Positions 34,230 through 47,359 of a stretch of DNA of 64,000 nucleotides are shown here, in pieces. Position numbers and translations under genes: made by a program. Source of the stretch: Adineta ricciae (lineage: Eukaryota > Rotifera > Eurotatoria > Adinetida > Adinetidae); contig CAJNOJ010000002.1 of NCBI GenBank assembly GCA_905250025.1, positions 1,054,001-1,118,000 on the forward strand, in the 5' to 3' direction. Position 1 is the first letter of the stretch, and each line of letters opens with the position of its first letter. The notes beneath the pieces are model-generated. The model was not told where the DNA came from, did not search any database, and saw only the letters and a program-made list of their open reading frames with translations.

Positions 34230-36091
34230 CTAACTTGTGACTTTGACAAGTGCCTCTTGGAGAACGGTGCACAAAAATTCCAGTTCCTCATCATTCATTT
34301 CAACATTTAGTATCAGACGAATGGATGGCTCAGGCAAAAGATGTTCATCGGTTAAATATCTTGCAACAGTAATTGTAATATCACGTGTTTGAGCAAATTG
34401 AACAATTTCTTCTAAACGTCCAATTGTATTCAATGCATTGGCTAAACGAAGGTGTTTTAAAGGAGATATTTCATCTCCCGTAACACTATAACCTTTAATG
34501 GATAATAGTTTCTTGTGTAAACGTTTGCTTTTCGACATAATTGTTTCGAACAAAGGCGTACTTTCTTCTTCCATGATATTTAACGCTTCAATAGCTGCTG
34601 CGGCAAGAAGAGGTGGTAGCGAAGCTGAAAAGCAATAGCCTTGAGCAGATAAACGTTGATGATCGACAACGAACGAACTACCAACGGCAAAACCACCGAT
34701 CGAACCAATCGAATATTCTAATGTTGATGAAATTAAATCAATTTTTTGTCGATCGATGTCATAATATTCAGTGACACCACGGCCTGTTTGTCCAATGGTA
34801 CCAAACGACGCACTTTCATCGATGAATATTCGGTACTTGTATTTGTATTTCAATTCAACCATTCGAGGTAATGGACAAATGTCACCATAATTGACATATA
34901 AACCTTCGATGATTAAAAATCGTCGAATAGTTCGAGCTTTCTTCGGATTTTTCTTATCGAGAACATCTTGTTCAGCTAACAAACGTTCAAGATCTTGGAT
35001 ATCATTATGTTTGAACCATTTCACATGACTGCGTGATGCTTCAACTCCTTTTTGGATAGCATAATGAACACCCTCGTCAACAAATAAAATATCATTACGT
35101 TTTGAATACGCTAAACAGAAATTAATTTCGAATTCACGGCATATCTAAAGGAAAAATCAGTAAATTCTTACCAGGGATAATACTTGCAATGGTAGAGAAT
35201 CCATATGAGTAAATAATACCTTCTTCACAGTTGAAAAATTTCGCCAGTCGTTCTTCAAGTTCAAGGTGAATGTCAATAGTGCCGTAAAATCTAAGATAAC
35301 ATCCAATGAATCATTCCCATATGATTAATGGGAAAAAAGTATGTTTGGACTGATGACATCAGATAAACATGACATATTCATCAGATTTACCATTACCTAC
35401 AGTCTCCCACGGAGTGGATCCAACCAAAAACATCGGAAGTCTGACTTAAATTCCTTATTTCATAATTAAGTTATCTATTCCGTTTTTTTTATTCTAAAAA
35501 TAGTCATATATATCGTGTGAGATGTCATCCGAAGAAAGCTAAATCTGCGCTCTAATTGACTTAGGACAATCAATATTTCCTAATCAAATAAATACTATTT
35601 TCGTCGGAATAGGAGAAAAACTAAAGCAGATCAGTAACTCGAATTTGTCTTCTATCAACTTACCCTCGTGGTCCGCAAGAGCCAACGCCATACTTTTGTA
35701 CAGCTTGTATCGCTTTTTCACTAATACGTGAATTGCCAACAAAATTCAAAAAATTAAATGTTGCAAAATTGAGACTTTTCTTTCCATCGATTTCCACAGT
35801 TTTACCCACAATACCATCTAATACTCGTACGTTCAATGCTGGATGATTAGGATCCGCAGGTGGAACTAATGGTTCAGGTTGCCATTCATCGATTAATTCT
35901 TGTTTTTCTCGTTCGGTTAATTTCTTTTCAATGGGACGTGGTTTACGAAAGAACACCAGCCATATAACCGCCAAAACAAGGAAGATTTCAAATGATATAT
36001 GATAAAAAGGTGCGTGTTTGAATGATTCTAGCAGATCATAAAAGTCTGTTGCAAGACTTTCAATATCGCCTCTTGTCATTGATGATCCCAT
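34230..36091 (-). CDS. SPTLC1: Serine palmitoyltransferase long-chain base subunit 1
   Basis: Non-catalytic PLP-fold subunit of serine palmitoyltransferase, which with SPTLC2 condenses serine and palmitoyl-CoA in sphingolipid synthesis at the ER. The order is an N-terminal membrane helix ([15 protein letters not shown]), [37 protein letters not shown] (including the Cys whose mutation in human causes neuropathy), [42 protein letters not shown], and [20 protein letters not shown]. The PLP lysine is absent, as normal for subunit 1. Introns are short except the first (35291-35663, 373 nt). The start at 36091 gives the expected length of about 470 residues. Confidence 0.95.
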
Positions 36092-37241
36092 TTTCCTTTT
36101 TTCTATCTGGAATAAACATCACACTAAGCAATACTTTGTCATGTCAATCATCATTCTAATGATAGTTTGTTTTGACATTTTTGGTGATCAAGGCTATGTG
36201 TCCGCATTATGCTCTTAATGCAACGCGTCGACGATGATTGTTTTTTCTCTTTTCGATTAAGAATGTTGGGGGGACGGAGTGAGGGTGTGTCTAATTTTTA
36301 CATCATTCACATTGTTCTATAGAGTGTAAATTCAAGGTTTAATAGTGCATATCGATAGTTTTGGGAATGGACAGCGCTTTTGTAACTTTGTTTTTTTTGT
36401 TACTCGTGTCAAAACGAATAAAAACAGATGTTGATAAAAACGTATCGATGAGTATCACGCATCGATCACACCATATGCCTCATACAGAGCAGTAGAAAAA
36501 AGTCAAGATAAGTTGTTATTTTTCTGTTCGCTTCTATTTGTGGAGGTGTGGCGTGCCACAGCTGATTGATAACAGTTTGTTGTGTCAGAAATGAAAAAAA
36601 GAAGAGTGCTTAGTGACGTATGTTGATTCGTTTCTGAAGATGTAAAAAAAACAAAATGTAGGCGAATGTGTTTCATTGGTTTATATTGACAATGTAGGCA
36701 AAAAACGGGTAATTTAGTGAATCAGTAAAATAATAATATAAAAAAACGAATCAGAATATTTATTTAAAACAGGGCGATCCAACGTGTTTCATTTTCTGTT
36801 TACAATAAAGAGAAAAACATCTTCTTTGATAAGCTTTTAATTTTATACTCGGAATATTATCTTCTTTCTCCCAGGGATATGAGAAATATCTGTTTCTACC
36901 ATTTCGAAGCTAGATGACGGCAAGAGCTAGCATCATCATTCATGAGACATTCGCTCGATGTGTGGCGTGCTTGGTAATATACGTCGAAGTATAATAAAAA
37001 CAAAATGCATAGATATATATTTTTTCTTCCTCCAAGTCGCTTTCTTTTCTCTATTCATCATTTATTTTTCTTTTCTTCCTCTCGCTGCGTTCTTAGTGAA
37101 GTGGTATTACGGTTTCGGTGTTGTGCACGTAAGAAACAAGAAGAAAAAGAGGCCTTCAGTTTTTTTTTCTTCTCTTTTTCTCTCATTTTGCCTTATTTAT
37201 AAAGAGATTGTCGTTTCTAGTTTGACTCGATTTGAACAATC
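36092..37241. other. Divergent intergenic region
   Basis: 1.15 kb between SPTLC1 and the Spot14-like gene, which diverge. Contains A/T-rich sequence, a G-run at about 36269 and a pyrimidine-rich tract at 37020-37180 immediately before the next gene that could be a 5' UTR. No gene supported. Confidence 0.45.
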
Positions 37242-38003
37242 ATGAAACTAGAAGATTCTTCTGCATCGGTTATGACACCAACAAACAATTCGCCAAATTT
37301 ACTTCGTAAACAACAGGTAACTAATAAACTAAGTCGACAGTCATCTTCTGCTAGTACGATACAACGGCGAAATCAATACATGGCATATCAACGTCGTCAA
37401 AACATAGCAGCAACCAGTAATGACTTTCTAAATCAACACACGCCATCAACGTTAGCTGTGCCACTGCTTTCCGGTGTGATGAATGAATTTTTTCAAGCTA
37501 CTAAAGTAATGGAAGATGAAATTATGTTGCCGTCAAGATTAAAAGACATGCCCGTGGATGGTAAAAAAAGAAATGTTTTTCTTTCAATTCAAAGAAGACG
37601 CTTTTCTCCTATTTTAGAATTGATCCTCGACAATGCCGTTCAACCAAACAACTGGCATGAACTGTATACTTTCGTCCGTGATGTTCGCGATCAACTCACT
37701 CGATCACATCCATTTATTGATAATGATATAACATCACATCAAGTCGAGAACAAAGATATCAATGATGACGAAGGAATTTTACTTGCTAGTTCTGATCATA
37801 ATCCCAACTCATCTGCCTCATCTACCGTCTCATCCGATGAATATGAACACAGTACAACGTCCTCAAATTTGACCTCGTTTGATACAATGAAAGAGGAACT
37901 CAAATATCATTTTTTTGGTTTAATAGGGTCACTCGATAATCTGAAACTAATGGCAAACAGAGTTACTGAAAAATATCGAGATGATTCCACATTTAAAATT
38001 TAG
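37242..38003 (+). CDS. Spot14/MID1IP1 (THRSP) family protein
   Basis: Single-exon, 253 residues. The middle region VMNEFFQATKVMEDEIMLPSRLKDMPV matches the family's N-terminal helix, and the C-terminal EELKYHFFGLIGSLDNLKL and MANRVTEKYRDD match its last helices. In vertebrates these proteins (MIG12, Spot14) promote acetyl-CoA carboxylase polymerisation and so fatty-acid synthesis. This protein is longer than the human ones (about 150-180 residues) by a Ser/Gln/Arg-rich N-terminal extension of about 75 residues (RQSSSASTIQRRNQ) and a Ser-rich middle linker. Role by homology only. Confidence 0.75.
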   Translation: MKLEDSSASVMTPTNNSPNLLRKQQVTNKLSRQSSSASTIQRRNQYMAYQRRQNIAATSNDFLNQHTPSTLAVPLLSGVMNEFFQATKVMEDEIMLPSRLKDMPVDGKKRNVFLSIQRRRFSPILELILDNAVQPNNWHELYTFVRDVRDQLTRSHPFIDNDITSHQVENKDINDDEGILLASSDHNPNSSASSTVSSDEYEHSTTSSNLTSFDTMKEELKYHFFGLIGSLDNLKLMANRVTEKYRDDSTFKI

Positions 38004-38901
38004 AAAAATAAAAACAAAACTCTCGTTGACAAAGACAAATATTTAGCCGGTGATTCTCAATAGAATCTATGCACGTCTTTTTTTAATCAACTCTACTAGA
38101 TTAGTGCGCGCACCATCTGTGATGCGTTTTTCTGTTCGGCTCAAAGCCGGAATTTTATTCTTCTACCATTTTTTGTCTCTATGTTCTCTTTTTCTTACTA
38201 TCCGAATGCTTTGTTATTTGAAAAAAAAGCCCGTTTCATTGTTAACTATCACAAATCATCGTCTTTGTGCATTCGTCTGGAAAAAACAAAATATCGTTTG
38301 ATGTACTCGCAATTAGGCCCTATATCGTATGCTAAAAGGGGTTATAGTACACTATACATGAAAGTCTTACTGTTTGTTAACATGGCGTGATGGTTTTGCA
38401 CCTGTTTGATAACAAATGCTATCATCTAAAACAGAGATATGTATACAGAGTGATCAATGTAGTGAGAAACGAATGGGTTAGTCGATGGTACAGTGTGCAG
38501 ATTTTTTTTATCGTTGGAGAACGTCGTCTTGACGATGATCTCGCCCGAAGTTCGCAAGAACGAACGGAAATAGAAACACAAAAGACAGATGATCATAGTA
38601 ATAAAAAGTACAAACATGAAATTCGCGTAGCTAATTGCTTCTTTTATTCAACAAGAAAAGAAATGGTGAAGAGAAAGAAAAATAATAAGTATAAGAAAAG
38701 AAATATTCTTATTATTTAGTTTCTCTTCGGTTAACACAGAAACAAAAGTTTACTAATTGATTATAAGGACCAACGTCACAAAAGAAAACAAACAAACAAA
38801 CAAACATTCGAATTTTCAATATTTTCACCTACGTTTTCCTTCATGAGTTACTCATCGGTAGCAGAATGCAAATACAACCATTAGGCAGTTGAAAGTTTTA
38901 C
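38004..38901. other. Convergent intergenic region
   Basis: About 900 nt between the Spot14-like gene and the convergent zinc-finger gene. Plus-strand frames at 38050-38719 are shadows without features. An (AAAC)n short run is at 38785-38806. Nothing else seen. Confidence 0.45.
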
Positions 38902-41563
38902 TCAATTCACACGTTGACGTTTGAGTTTTATCGAAGGTTGTTCATCATTTAAATGTTTTAAACAATGCTCATTGTATTCTGTTCCTTTGGCAAACGTTTC
39001 TTGACAAAATATACAGCGACGATGTAGTTTAACATTCAAATCATGAGTTTTCCGTAGATGTTCAACTAATTCTTCGAAAGTAAATAATCGACTACTTGTA
39101 TCACATTTCCGACAGCCAAATTTCTATAAATCGAATAGACAGGCATTGTTGAAAAGAAATATTCTCTTTACTTTTTCTGTTTGAGTGACTAATACTCGTC
39201 CAGAGGAAGATGAAGAGGGTAAAATCAATCGGGCGTGATCTTTGCCGTTTACGGGTAAAGTTGGTGACGGTGGAGGTTCGAATCGAATAAACTGCTTGAG
39301 TGTAGATGAATAACAAACACCTGCGTGTGTACGTAATTGATGTTCACATAGACTCGAAGGTTTCTTCTGATCACATGTAAATCCACACAGAGAACATTGT
39401 TTGACCGAATTCAATGTTTCTATTTGAGTTTGATGTATTGTGGTTAAATGATTGGCCAAATCATCAACCATTATATTACACATGAAACAAGACACTTGAA
39501 AAAGAAATTTTACAAGCTTTCTATGAATTCCAATCTACCTGTTTCGATTTGGTGTAGATATACTTTTGGCTGAGAAATTTTCCAGTAGATTTTATCATTG
39601 AATTCATTCTGCATCTGCTCGATTTCTTTTTTAAATAATAGTGACAGTTGACTCGATGAAGTTCCCTGAATTTTCATTTGCTCCGCAACCACGACTTTCG
39701 CAGCAGCCAAAGTCATACGATGATACCTAAATGAAAAGTAGTATTCAGCGTAGAATCGGAGATTCCCATTGTATACTACCTCATTAAATGCCCAGTGATG
39801 ATGTCGATATGTTCGAAATTCGTGTCACACCACGGACATTTAATCATGTTTAACGTAATCGATTGCAGACCCATTTTAGCAGTCGAAAGAAGTAGAATCG
39901 CTGATGACGATTGCGATGTCGGTTTGGCAACGATTAATGTTGGTGGTAAACAAGCTACGGTTGTACTTATGTTATTAATAGTGTTATTCAGGATACTGAT
40001 TGGTGTCGACAAAGTTTGCAAAGATGGATTTCGATGTTGTTCATTCATATGTTTTAGATAATCTTTTCTGTAAATGTAGCATTGACACATATTACACATC
40101 TATAATGAGAAGGTATGAAGGCTTGATTAAGAAAGTTGTGCTCGTTTTTACTTGATAAGCATCATCTAGAGTCGTGGGTTTCGGTTGAATCGATATTAAA
40201 GAAGGTTTTAATGGCTGTGACGTTGAAGATGTTAATGATGGAATTGGTGTAGTGTTTAAAAGTAATAATTTCGACAAAGAAGGAAGAGTAGATACAGGTG
40301 CAGAGGATGATGATACTAATGATATTGATGAAATAGGTAGTGAAGCTGCAGGTCTTGAATTCGGTTGTAGGTTTTTTTTCAAACGACATTCTTTGGACAT
40401 TTTAAAGTGTCGATTGTTGTCAGTTTGTTCCTTGCCAGTTGGTGAACTGTCTTCATCCGATGAAACAATAAATTCTTCGTCAGACGATGTTGTTTTTGAT
40501 ATCGATGAACTATCATGATCAGATTCAATAACGATCGGTTCAATGTTTTTATCGTTATTCAAACATTTTAAAATATTTTCCACTGTTTCGTCAGCAAGTT
40601 TTCTCTTCAATATGACAAAATCAATTAAAAGTATCGAACAAGAACAAAACTTACTCTTATCGATTGATATGTCGTTTTCTGCCTAGTACCAGTCGATTGA
40701 TCGCATGGTGCTAATAAGTTATTCGCCAGACACGTTCGTCTTTGTTCAATTTCACAACGTTGATTATGCTTAAGAAAACTACTCTTATCATCCGTGTCAT
40801 AGTAACAAAAGCAACATGAATATCGCCGAGAAGAATGCTCCGATATTAACTGACAGCCATGTTTTCTTTCGAAATGACGGCGTAGATCAGGTATTCGAAA
40901 AGTTTGAAACGCACAATATATACAATGATACTTCGGATGCGGAGAAGGAAAATTCGGTAGAATGTGAGGCGTCCGATAATGGTGTTTCAATGCATGGATC
41001 GTATCTGTTCGAAATGAGCAATGTTTGCAGCGGTAAGTTCGATATCGATGAAACGCTTGATTCCGTTGGACTAATGTTTGTTTTTGGAGTTCTGTTAGAG
41101 AATTTTGAGTTTGAAGGTTTTGTTCTAAACAGAGATCAAACCCGAGATGATACAAAAATTGAGTGTATGGCGAGTTTGATTGATTTAACGTAGGGAGGCT
41201 TTCTGACACGAATAAAGTTGATAACAACGGTTGCTGTTGTTGTTTGTCATCGGATTGATTAGATCTGACTAGCTGATTGAAGAAAGATTCTTCATAATTA
41301 GTTTGTTTAATCTGACATTGAAGACTTTCTTCGTTGAGAATTTGATTAATAACTTCGTCGAGAAGTATTTTTATCTCGTCGGAAACACTTTCTGGGGAAT
41401 CCAATAGAACAATATCATCGTCATCGATTGAAAAACACCTGGCGAAGTCTTCGAGTACGCATTCATCGTTCTGTTTCTTAATCTTCGATCTGCAACTTTC
41501 ACGAAAAGTAATGATATCGTCTTGGGGATGTTTTATCGAGGATAAATGATGAAACTCATCCAT
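38902..41563 (-). CDS. C2H2-type zinc-finger protein
   Basis: Starts at ATG 41563 (MDEFHHLSSI), just after a polypyrimidine-AG at about 41579, and ends in RQRVN at 38902. The exons encode scattered zinc fingers: CKHCSFRTDTIHALKHHYRTPH, CIYCAFQTFRIPDLRRHFERKH, CCFCYYDTDDKSSFLKH, a Ser/Pro-rich linker, MCQCYIYRKDYLKHMNEQH, CPWCDTNFEHIDIITGHLMRYH, CFMCNIMVDDLANHLTTIH, CSLCGFTCDQKKPSSLCEHQ, CRKCDTSSRLFTFEELVEHL and CIFCQETFAKGTEYNEHCLKH. Fingers are irregularly spaced rather than in TGEKP-linked arrays, as in ADNP or ZNF462-like chromatin proteins, but I cannot place it in a named family. Likely nuclear; DNA binding inferred. Confidence 0.75.
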
Positions 41564-43785
41564 GCCATGTGAAAATCTACAAAAAACATCCAGCAAATTC
41601 GAATGAAATCTCTTGATTTTTCTTCGTTTTATCAATCAACTCAGCTGACGATGAAGAAAGAAACTTTGACCAAGTCCATATTATACTAAATTAGTCATCA
41701 AATCAAGACACCAATCCTATCATGCATCGTAACACGAGACAAAATACAACCGATGTGAAGAGGTCGCTACTTGATAAAAACCTATTTCAGTCGCATTGTG
41801 TCTTAACGTGAATGTTTTCGGTGAACATCGATCGTATCATTCATCTCATTAGATAACTGACATAGATTAAGGTCAATCTTGGATATTGATCTCGGGTGGA
41901 AATTTAATATTCCTTTCTTTCGATTAGCAATCTCTTTCAATTGAGGAGAAATAGTTCGCAAGAATAGAGAATTTTCTTCGGATGGTTTCAATTTATCATG
42001 ATAATTATTAGCATGAAAGACTTATTCTCTTGTCAGACACATTTAATTTTTCTGCTCCTCTATGCATTCTATTCAAGTTTGAATGATTATATGAACATTA
42101 TAATATATTACTACTCAAGGTCGTTCTATTTTTGAACCTCGCATAGAAAGAGAAAGGAAAACCGAAGACCTTTGTAATTTCCCAAAGAAATCTCTTTGTG
42201 TGTCGCGTCTCTACCCACATATAGCGATTTGATCTTAAGATTCTTTTCCTACAAATCATTCAAGATAATAATGCGCAAGATGATCCATTCGTCGGAGAGT
42301 TTATTGATTATTTCATGACATCTTTGGAAGAAAATTCCTTGCCGACAGCAAATCATGCCGCTCTTATAACAGCGCATCTCCGGTGATTGTCAAATCAATT
42401 TATAACGTTTTCAATCAGAGAGAAAAACTCGGGCGTTCTATTGAGCACGCTCGAACGTTTCACTATCAATAAAGCATGTATGTGTTACAAGTTTTTTTTT
42501 CCTTCTGCTTTAGCACAGCGAGAATGTTTTCTTTTTTACTGCAACATGTTTTCCATTAATAGGATTTGTATGAAATATCATTTTGAAAGGATTTCTCTTT
42601 AGTATGGATGAAAATATAAGTAAGTGTTATGATCTATTTTGTGTTTCGATACTGACGTCAATAAGATGCAAACTTCTACCTCGATTTGTTCTTAATAGTT
42701 TTTAGAGTTCAGCAATGACGAAAATATATTCCATTAATGTATAGAGCACTCAATTTACGTCAATGAACGATTTAGTATTAGGCAGTGTTGTTTTTTTTTG
42801 TCATACACTTCAATTAGAAAACTACGTTTGTGATTCTTGAATAACTAGCGGAGTACTTAATAAGTTTTGAGATGGAAATCGAGCCGTAAATTGAATTTTT
42901 TCAAGTTTTTTTTGCGTCAGTGGAATCGTTATGGAAGTTTGTACGTCGATTAGTTTTCCTGCAGGTGGATTTGTCTACTTGCTTTGTATTAGAATGAATT
43001 GCATGAAGTATAATAAGTGAGCACTTTAGTCAACGAAATTGGAGAAATTAATAAGAAGGAGTTTTCTCGATTTTTCTTTCTAAGAAAGAAGAAAAGGTGT
43101 GAGAGAGTATTTTGTTCTCTAATGCAAAGTATCAGTAGTAGGTAAGATGAAAGGTAATTGTTTTTTTTGTTTTCAACTAATGAATTACTCTCTCTCTCTC
43201 TCTCTCTCCCTCTTTGGTGAATATTTTCATCCAATTATGGTGGGAAAAGTGAATGCAAAGATTATGAAAAGATCGATGCAAGGTCTGAATATGTGTTTAC
43301 AATTGACAAGGCTTTCTAATTAACGGTGCATGTCGAGTGCGATGTCATGCTTTCGACGTTCATTTTCACACGTTTTCTATAGGAAATTAAAAAAATGTTT
43401 TCATCATCATATTGTCAATAAATTTCGTCACTCCGCCATGAACAACGCTCAATATTTAGTTAAGCCGATCGCTGGCCTAACGTAGTAAATAGCAAGAAGA
43501 AAACAACTTCGTTGCTATTTTTCTGTTCTTCTCCCAGATGATAAGATCGTTATTTTCTCGGTGGTCCTTCCGATCGAAAGACAAGCCTAGCATCACACAC
43601 ACTTTTCATTGCCAGACAACACTCGCGAATCTAATACTTGAAAGATAAGGCATATAATAAGGGAAAAAAAGTCAGTAATATTTGATATGTTGAAATATGT
43701 TATGATAATAACTGATAAAAGAGAAAAAACACTCTACTTTACAATCCGAGGAAAAGAAGGAAATCAATAGATAAGCAGTCTTTGA
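41564..43785. other. Long intergenic region with two coding-like fragments
   Basis: 2.2 kb between the zinc-finger start and the NDUFB9 stop. Two stretches look protein-like but lack partners: a minus frame 41803-41991 (62 codons, MKPSEENSLFLRTISPQLKE...) and a plus frame about 42227-42383 (DPFVGEFIDYFMTSLEENSL...) ending at a possible donor. Neither is recognised. A (CT)n run is at 43187-43208. Confidence 0.4.
43187..43208 (+). repeat. (CT)n microsatellite
   Basis: Eleven near-perfect CT dinucleotides in intergenic sequence. Confidence 0.85.
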
Positions 43786-44398
43786 TTACATCATGGGTGG
43801 ATCTGGAATACCATACCGTTTAAGATACCATTCCATGTAAGCTTTCTTTCGCTTTTCACGCGTTGCGAAATAAGTGGGATATTGAGCTTTTTCCAGTGGA
43901 TGCCATGCATCGAGTGCCTTTTCGAATCAAAGAGAAGTATGCGAATACGACAAATGATAAGATTGACACTTACTGAATCATCAGGCGTAGGATATCGACC
44001 TTCTGCAATACCCGAAGGTGACTCAGGAACTAAGGAAAACAGAAGAGAAGATTAGATTTGAAAGATGTCTCGAAATGAATAATCATACAATTGAAATTTT
44101 CCGTATGCCAATACATCGCTTTCTTGAATTCTTCTTCTCCTGCTATTAGTTGTCGTTTGGCTTTCATTAAATCTTGTACATTTTTATTTGCATCAAAACG
44201 TGCTCGATATTCTACCATACGTTGACGATACGCTAGCCTATAGGAAAACTTGATTGTTTCAAATGAAATCTTCATTTTCCTAATCAGAAATCACAACCTG
44301 TCAGGCCAATGTTCGCGTCGCGCGAGAGTAAATAGCGATTTATACAATCGACAGACACGTTGTTGATGTGTTAAAAATGTGGTCGGTAGATTCGACAT
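43786..44398 (-). CDS. NDUFB9: NADH dehydrogenase 1 beta subcomplex subunit 9
   Basis: Accessory subunit (B22, LYR family) of mitochondrial complex I. Exon 1 is 44298-44398 and encodes FLTHQQRVCRLYKSLF, the LYR-type helix as in human NDUFB9. Exon 2 carries MVEYRARFDANKN, the next exons GEEEFKKAMYW, then FPESPSGIAEGRYPTPDD and DAWHPLEKAQYPTYFATREK, each in the same order as the animal protein. The protein ends in YGIPDPPMM at 43786. It is slightly shorter at the C-terminus than the mammalian form. Introns are 50-60 nt. Confidence 0.88.
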
Positions 44399-47359
44399 AG
44401 ACTCAGTTGAATCGAAAAATAAAGCCGAACTTCAATATACTAGATCTTGTTCGTTGTTTACCTCGCCTGTTTTCTTTTCCTGCGACCAATCAACGATACT
44501 TTCAAGAAAATATTCACGATTGGTGCAAATCCGAACCATTAAGAAAGTTTTCTCGTTTTGGTCTCATGCTATGATACTATTTATTTACATAGTTGGTCTT
44601 TCTTTTTCGAAGATTTGTCATCATCACATTCTCCGTTTCTTCTCTTTCCTTTAATTGCTCAGTAACTGTCATCTCAAGTATTTTATATATATATTTTGAC
44701 AATCTGAAAGGAAATTGGATAAGTAGAGTGTGGTTTTTTTTCTCAGGATAAGATGTTTATTATTAAATATTTTCGAATTGGTAGGCGAACATCTCGACGT
44801 TGTTTGTATGTGTGACTACATCGCAAGAGATGAATCTATCGAACGAACCCGCTTTTTTTTTATTGAATAAAGAAAAAAATGAAGTAAAGCAATGAAGTTG
44901 GAAGAAAACAAAAAGATAAGTGAAAACGTATTTGGAATGAATAATTAATTGAATTAGCACAACACATCTAGCATGTTGAGTGAATATGTTGCCGTATTGT
45001 ACGCTGTCGATTAATAAGGCGAAGCATGCTATTTACTCTAGTATTCTTATACTTTTGTTTTGCGCGTAACTGCTTATTAACAGTTAATAACATCAATCAG
45101 TCGAAAATCATTCAGCATATGAACAGGCGTGCAGATGGAAAACAGTGTGTGCGCGCGTGTGTGTGTGAGAGAGAGAATGAACTAGTTGCAATTAGAATTT
45201 GAGAATATATTGATGTCTATTGACATTTCTTGAGTTTCATTGTTTGATATGAAGACGAAGCGGAAAAAGAAACCAAGAAATTGTAAAATATTACAATATT
45301 TGTGCATGATTTTGTTTTCACAATAGGAATAGAGAGACTTGTTTCTATCTTGGGAATAAAAAAAAAAGAGACGTAAAGATAGCAGGACACATTATATTTT
45401 TCATTCGGATACTCGATCAGACAACATCAAACATAATATTTCTAGTTTTTCTTTTCAATTAGCATTGTGCACGTCGTATTTGCATATGTACTTTTCATAC
45501 GCATAAATTTTTTTCTTGAAATTAATGAGAAGTGCAACATAATGATGATAAGTAGTCAAAAAAGAAAGAAAGAGAAGAAGTCGAAAAAGGTGTGTATACA
45601 ACAATATATGAACGATCCCAAGTAGACATCCGGTTCATTAATGTGCTTCGTTTCCTGCCTCTGTCGTCTATCTAAAAAGTCAAACGATTGTTCGATTTAC
45701 TTCTAATAAAATGCCAAACATAAAAAATATGCGACCGAACGAGTAAGTCCTATTCAGTCGATCTATTTATTCTCGATGATTTAGAAAATAGACAAAGAAT
45801 GAAGCGTCAGACAGTCAATTGCTGTGTAATATGTCGAGTCTGGTTTTTTTTCTTATTTTTTTTTTTTGTGCTAAAACTTGATGAAACAGATTATAAACGA
45901 CATCATCAGTGTCTTATTTCAAGTGGTTCGATGTGTATGGGATTGTCTGACGAAAATATGCAAGAAAAAGAATGAAAAAGAAACCGATTTGAGGGCCATG
46001 CGCGCGTATCTTCATCAGCGTTTCTAGTATTACAACCAACTGTAAATGTGTGCGTGTAGTGGAAGGGAGAGAAAGACTGGTTGATGATGAAAATGCGTTT
46101 AGACATCCAGTACGTACAGAGGGAGAGAGAGATCATCATCATCATAATCATCATCAACGATAGAGCTAAATAAGAAGAAGCAAAAAAGAGAGAAAAGGAG
46201 GAATCGAGGAAGATGCATAAAGAAAAGAAAAGGAGAACTAGTATGTTGAGCAATTGTCTTTCTATGAGATGTATTACGACGACTGACTTTGCTATTCCTA
46301 GTCTCTCCTACTTGAATAAGAGAGAATAGAGAAGAAAGAGACTGAGAGAGAACGACAAGAAACAAGCGAGAGAGGGATAGGGAGAAAGAGACGATAGCCA
46401 AGCAGCATTGCCGCCAGAAAGGAGATGATGGATTGTCAGTCGTCATCATTGTCGTGAAGCAAAAAAAGCCATAGACGATTCAATGGAAAATGGCAAGAAC
46501 GATAGTGAGTGACAAAAAAAAAATCGGTCAGTATCAAAGAAAAACAAGATAGACTACGCATATGTAAAGCGCAAAAAATCTGTGTTCGACGCTTCTTTCT
46601 TTTTTCTTCTTCTTCAACTACAACTTCCATCCATTATTCATTTGATCGATTAATTGTCTTTTTTTTTCATCTCTTTCACCCATCCGACAACTAGCTTATC
46701 CATATCTTTACTTAGAGAGTTAAGAAACCTTTTAAACGCTTTTCTGGTTTCGACTCATACACATTCATTACTGTCATGATCGTCAATACTGTTATTCTTC
46801 GGTTTCTACTGACAAGGTAGAGAGATAGATTGCAGGAGATGTTATTAGTATCTAAAGGAGAAGCATAGAAAGAGAGAGTGTGTGTCTGTGTGTGAAGCGT
46901 TATTAAAACAAACGCCAGGAGTTCATATATATATATACGCGTCGACCATGACTTCTCATACAAGCCATGAACATCAATGTTGATAATGACGACGACGAAG
47001 AGATAGATGGTTTTAGTTTACATATGTATGTATGCGGAATGTTTCTTTTAGATAAGATGATTACAACGATGATGGTGATGCTGATTCGACACCAACAACT
47101 ACTACCATCACGCGACTAGGACAAACAAACCATTGACTTTGAACGATGACAACGATAGAATTCAGCTGTTGTCTTGCTTCTTGTCCATATGTTATCCGTC
47201 CACGATAACTGCGGATTTCAACATTATTAATAATTGCCAATAAACAATCGACAAAAGTCAAGCAACTTTTCTTCAGAACAATAACACAACACACACATAC
47301 ACAAACACAATAGCAGTGACGAACATATTGAAACACAAGAAAAACGAGTCTTCTTTTCA
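44399..47359. other. Long non-coding region upstream of the FARP gene
   Basis: Nearly 3 kb with no supported gene. The long frames on either strand are low-complexity. From about 45900 to 46640 the plus strand is strongly purine-rich (GAGA and GAAGAA runs, interspersed ATCATC repeats), and near 45148-45176 a GT/GC run passes into GA. Probably promoter plus 5' UTR of the FARP gene; no conserved element recognised. Confidence 0.5.
45148..45176 (+). repeat. Compound GT/GC/GA simple repeat
   Basis: A run of GTGTGCGCGCGTGTGTGTGT followed by GAGAGAGAGA. Alternating purine-pyrimidine stretch next to a purine-only stretch. Confidence 0.8.

Noticed and set aside
40816..41193. 125-codon plus-strand ORF
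   Set aside because: Antisense shadow of the zinc-finger gene's first exon.
46099..46449. Minus-strand ORFs rich in Ser/Phe/Leu at 45.9-46.6 kb
   Set aside because: Translations of a purine/pyrimidine simple-sequence tract; no independent protein signal.
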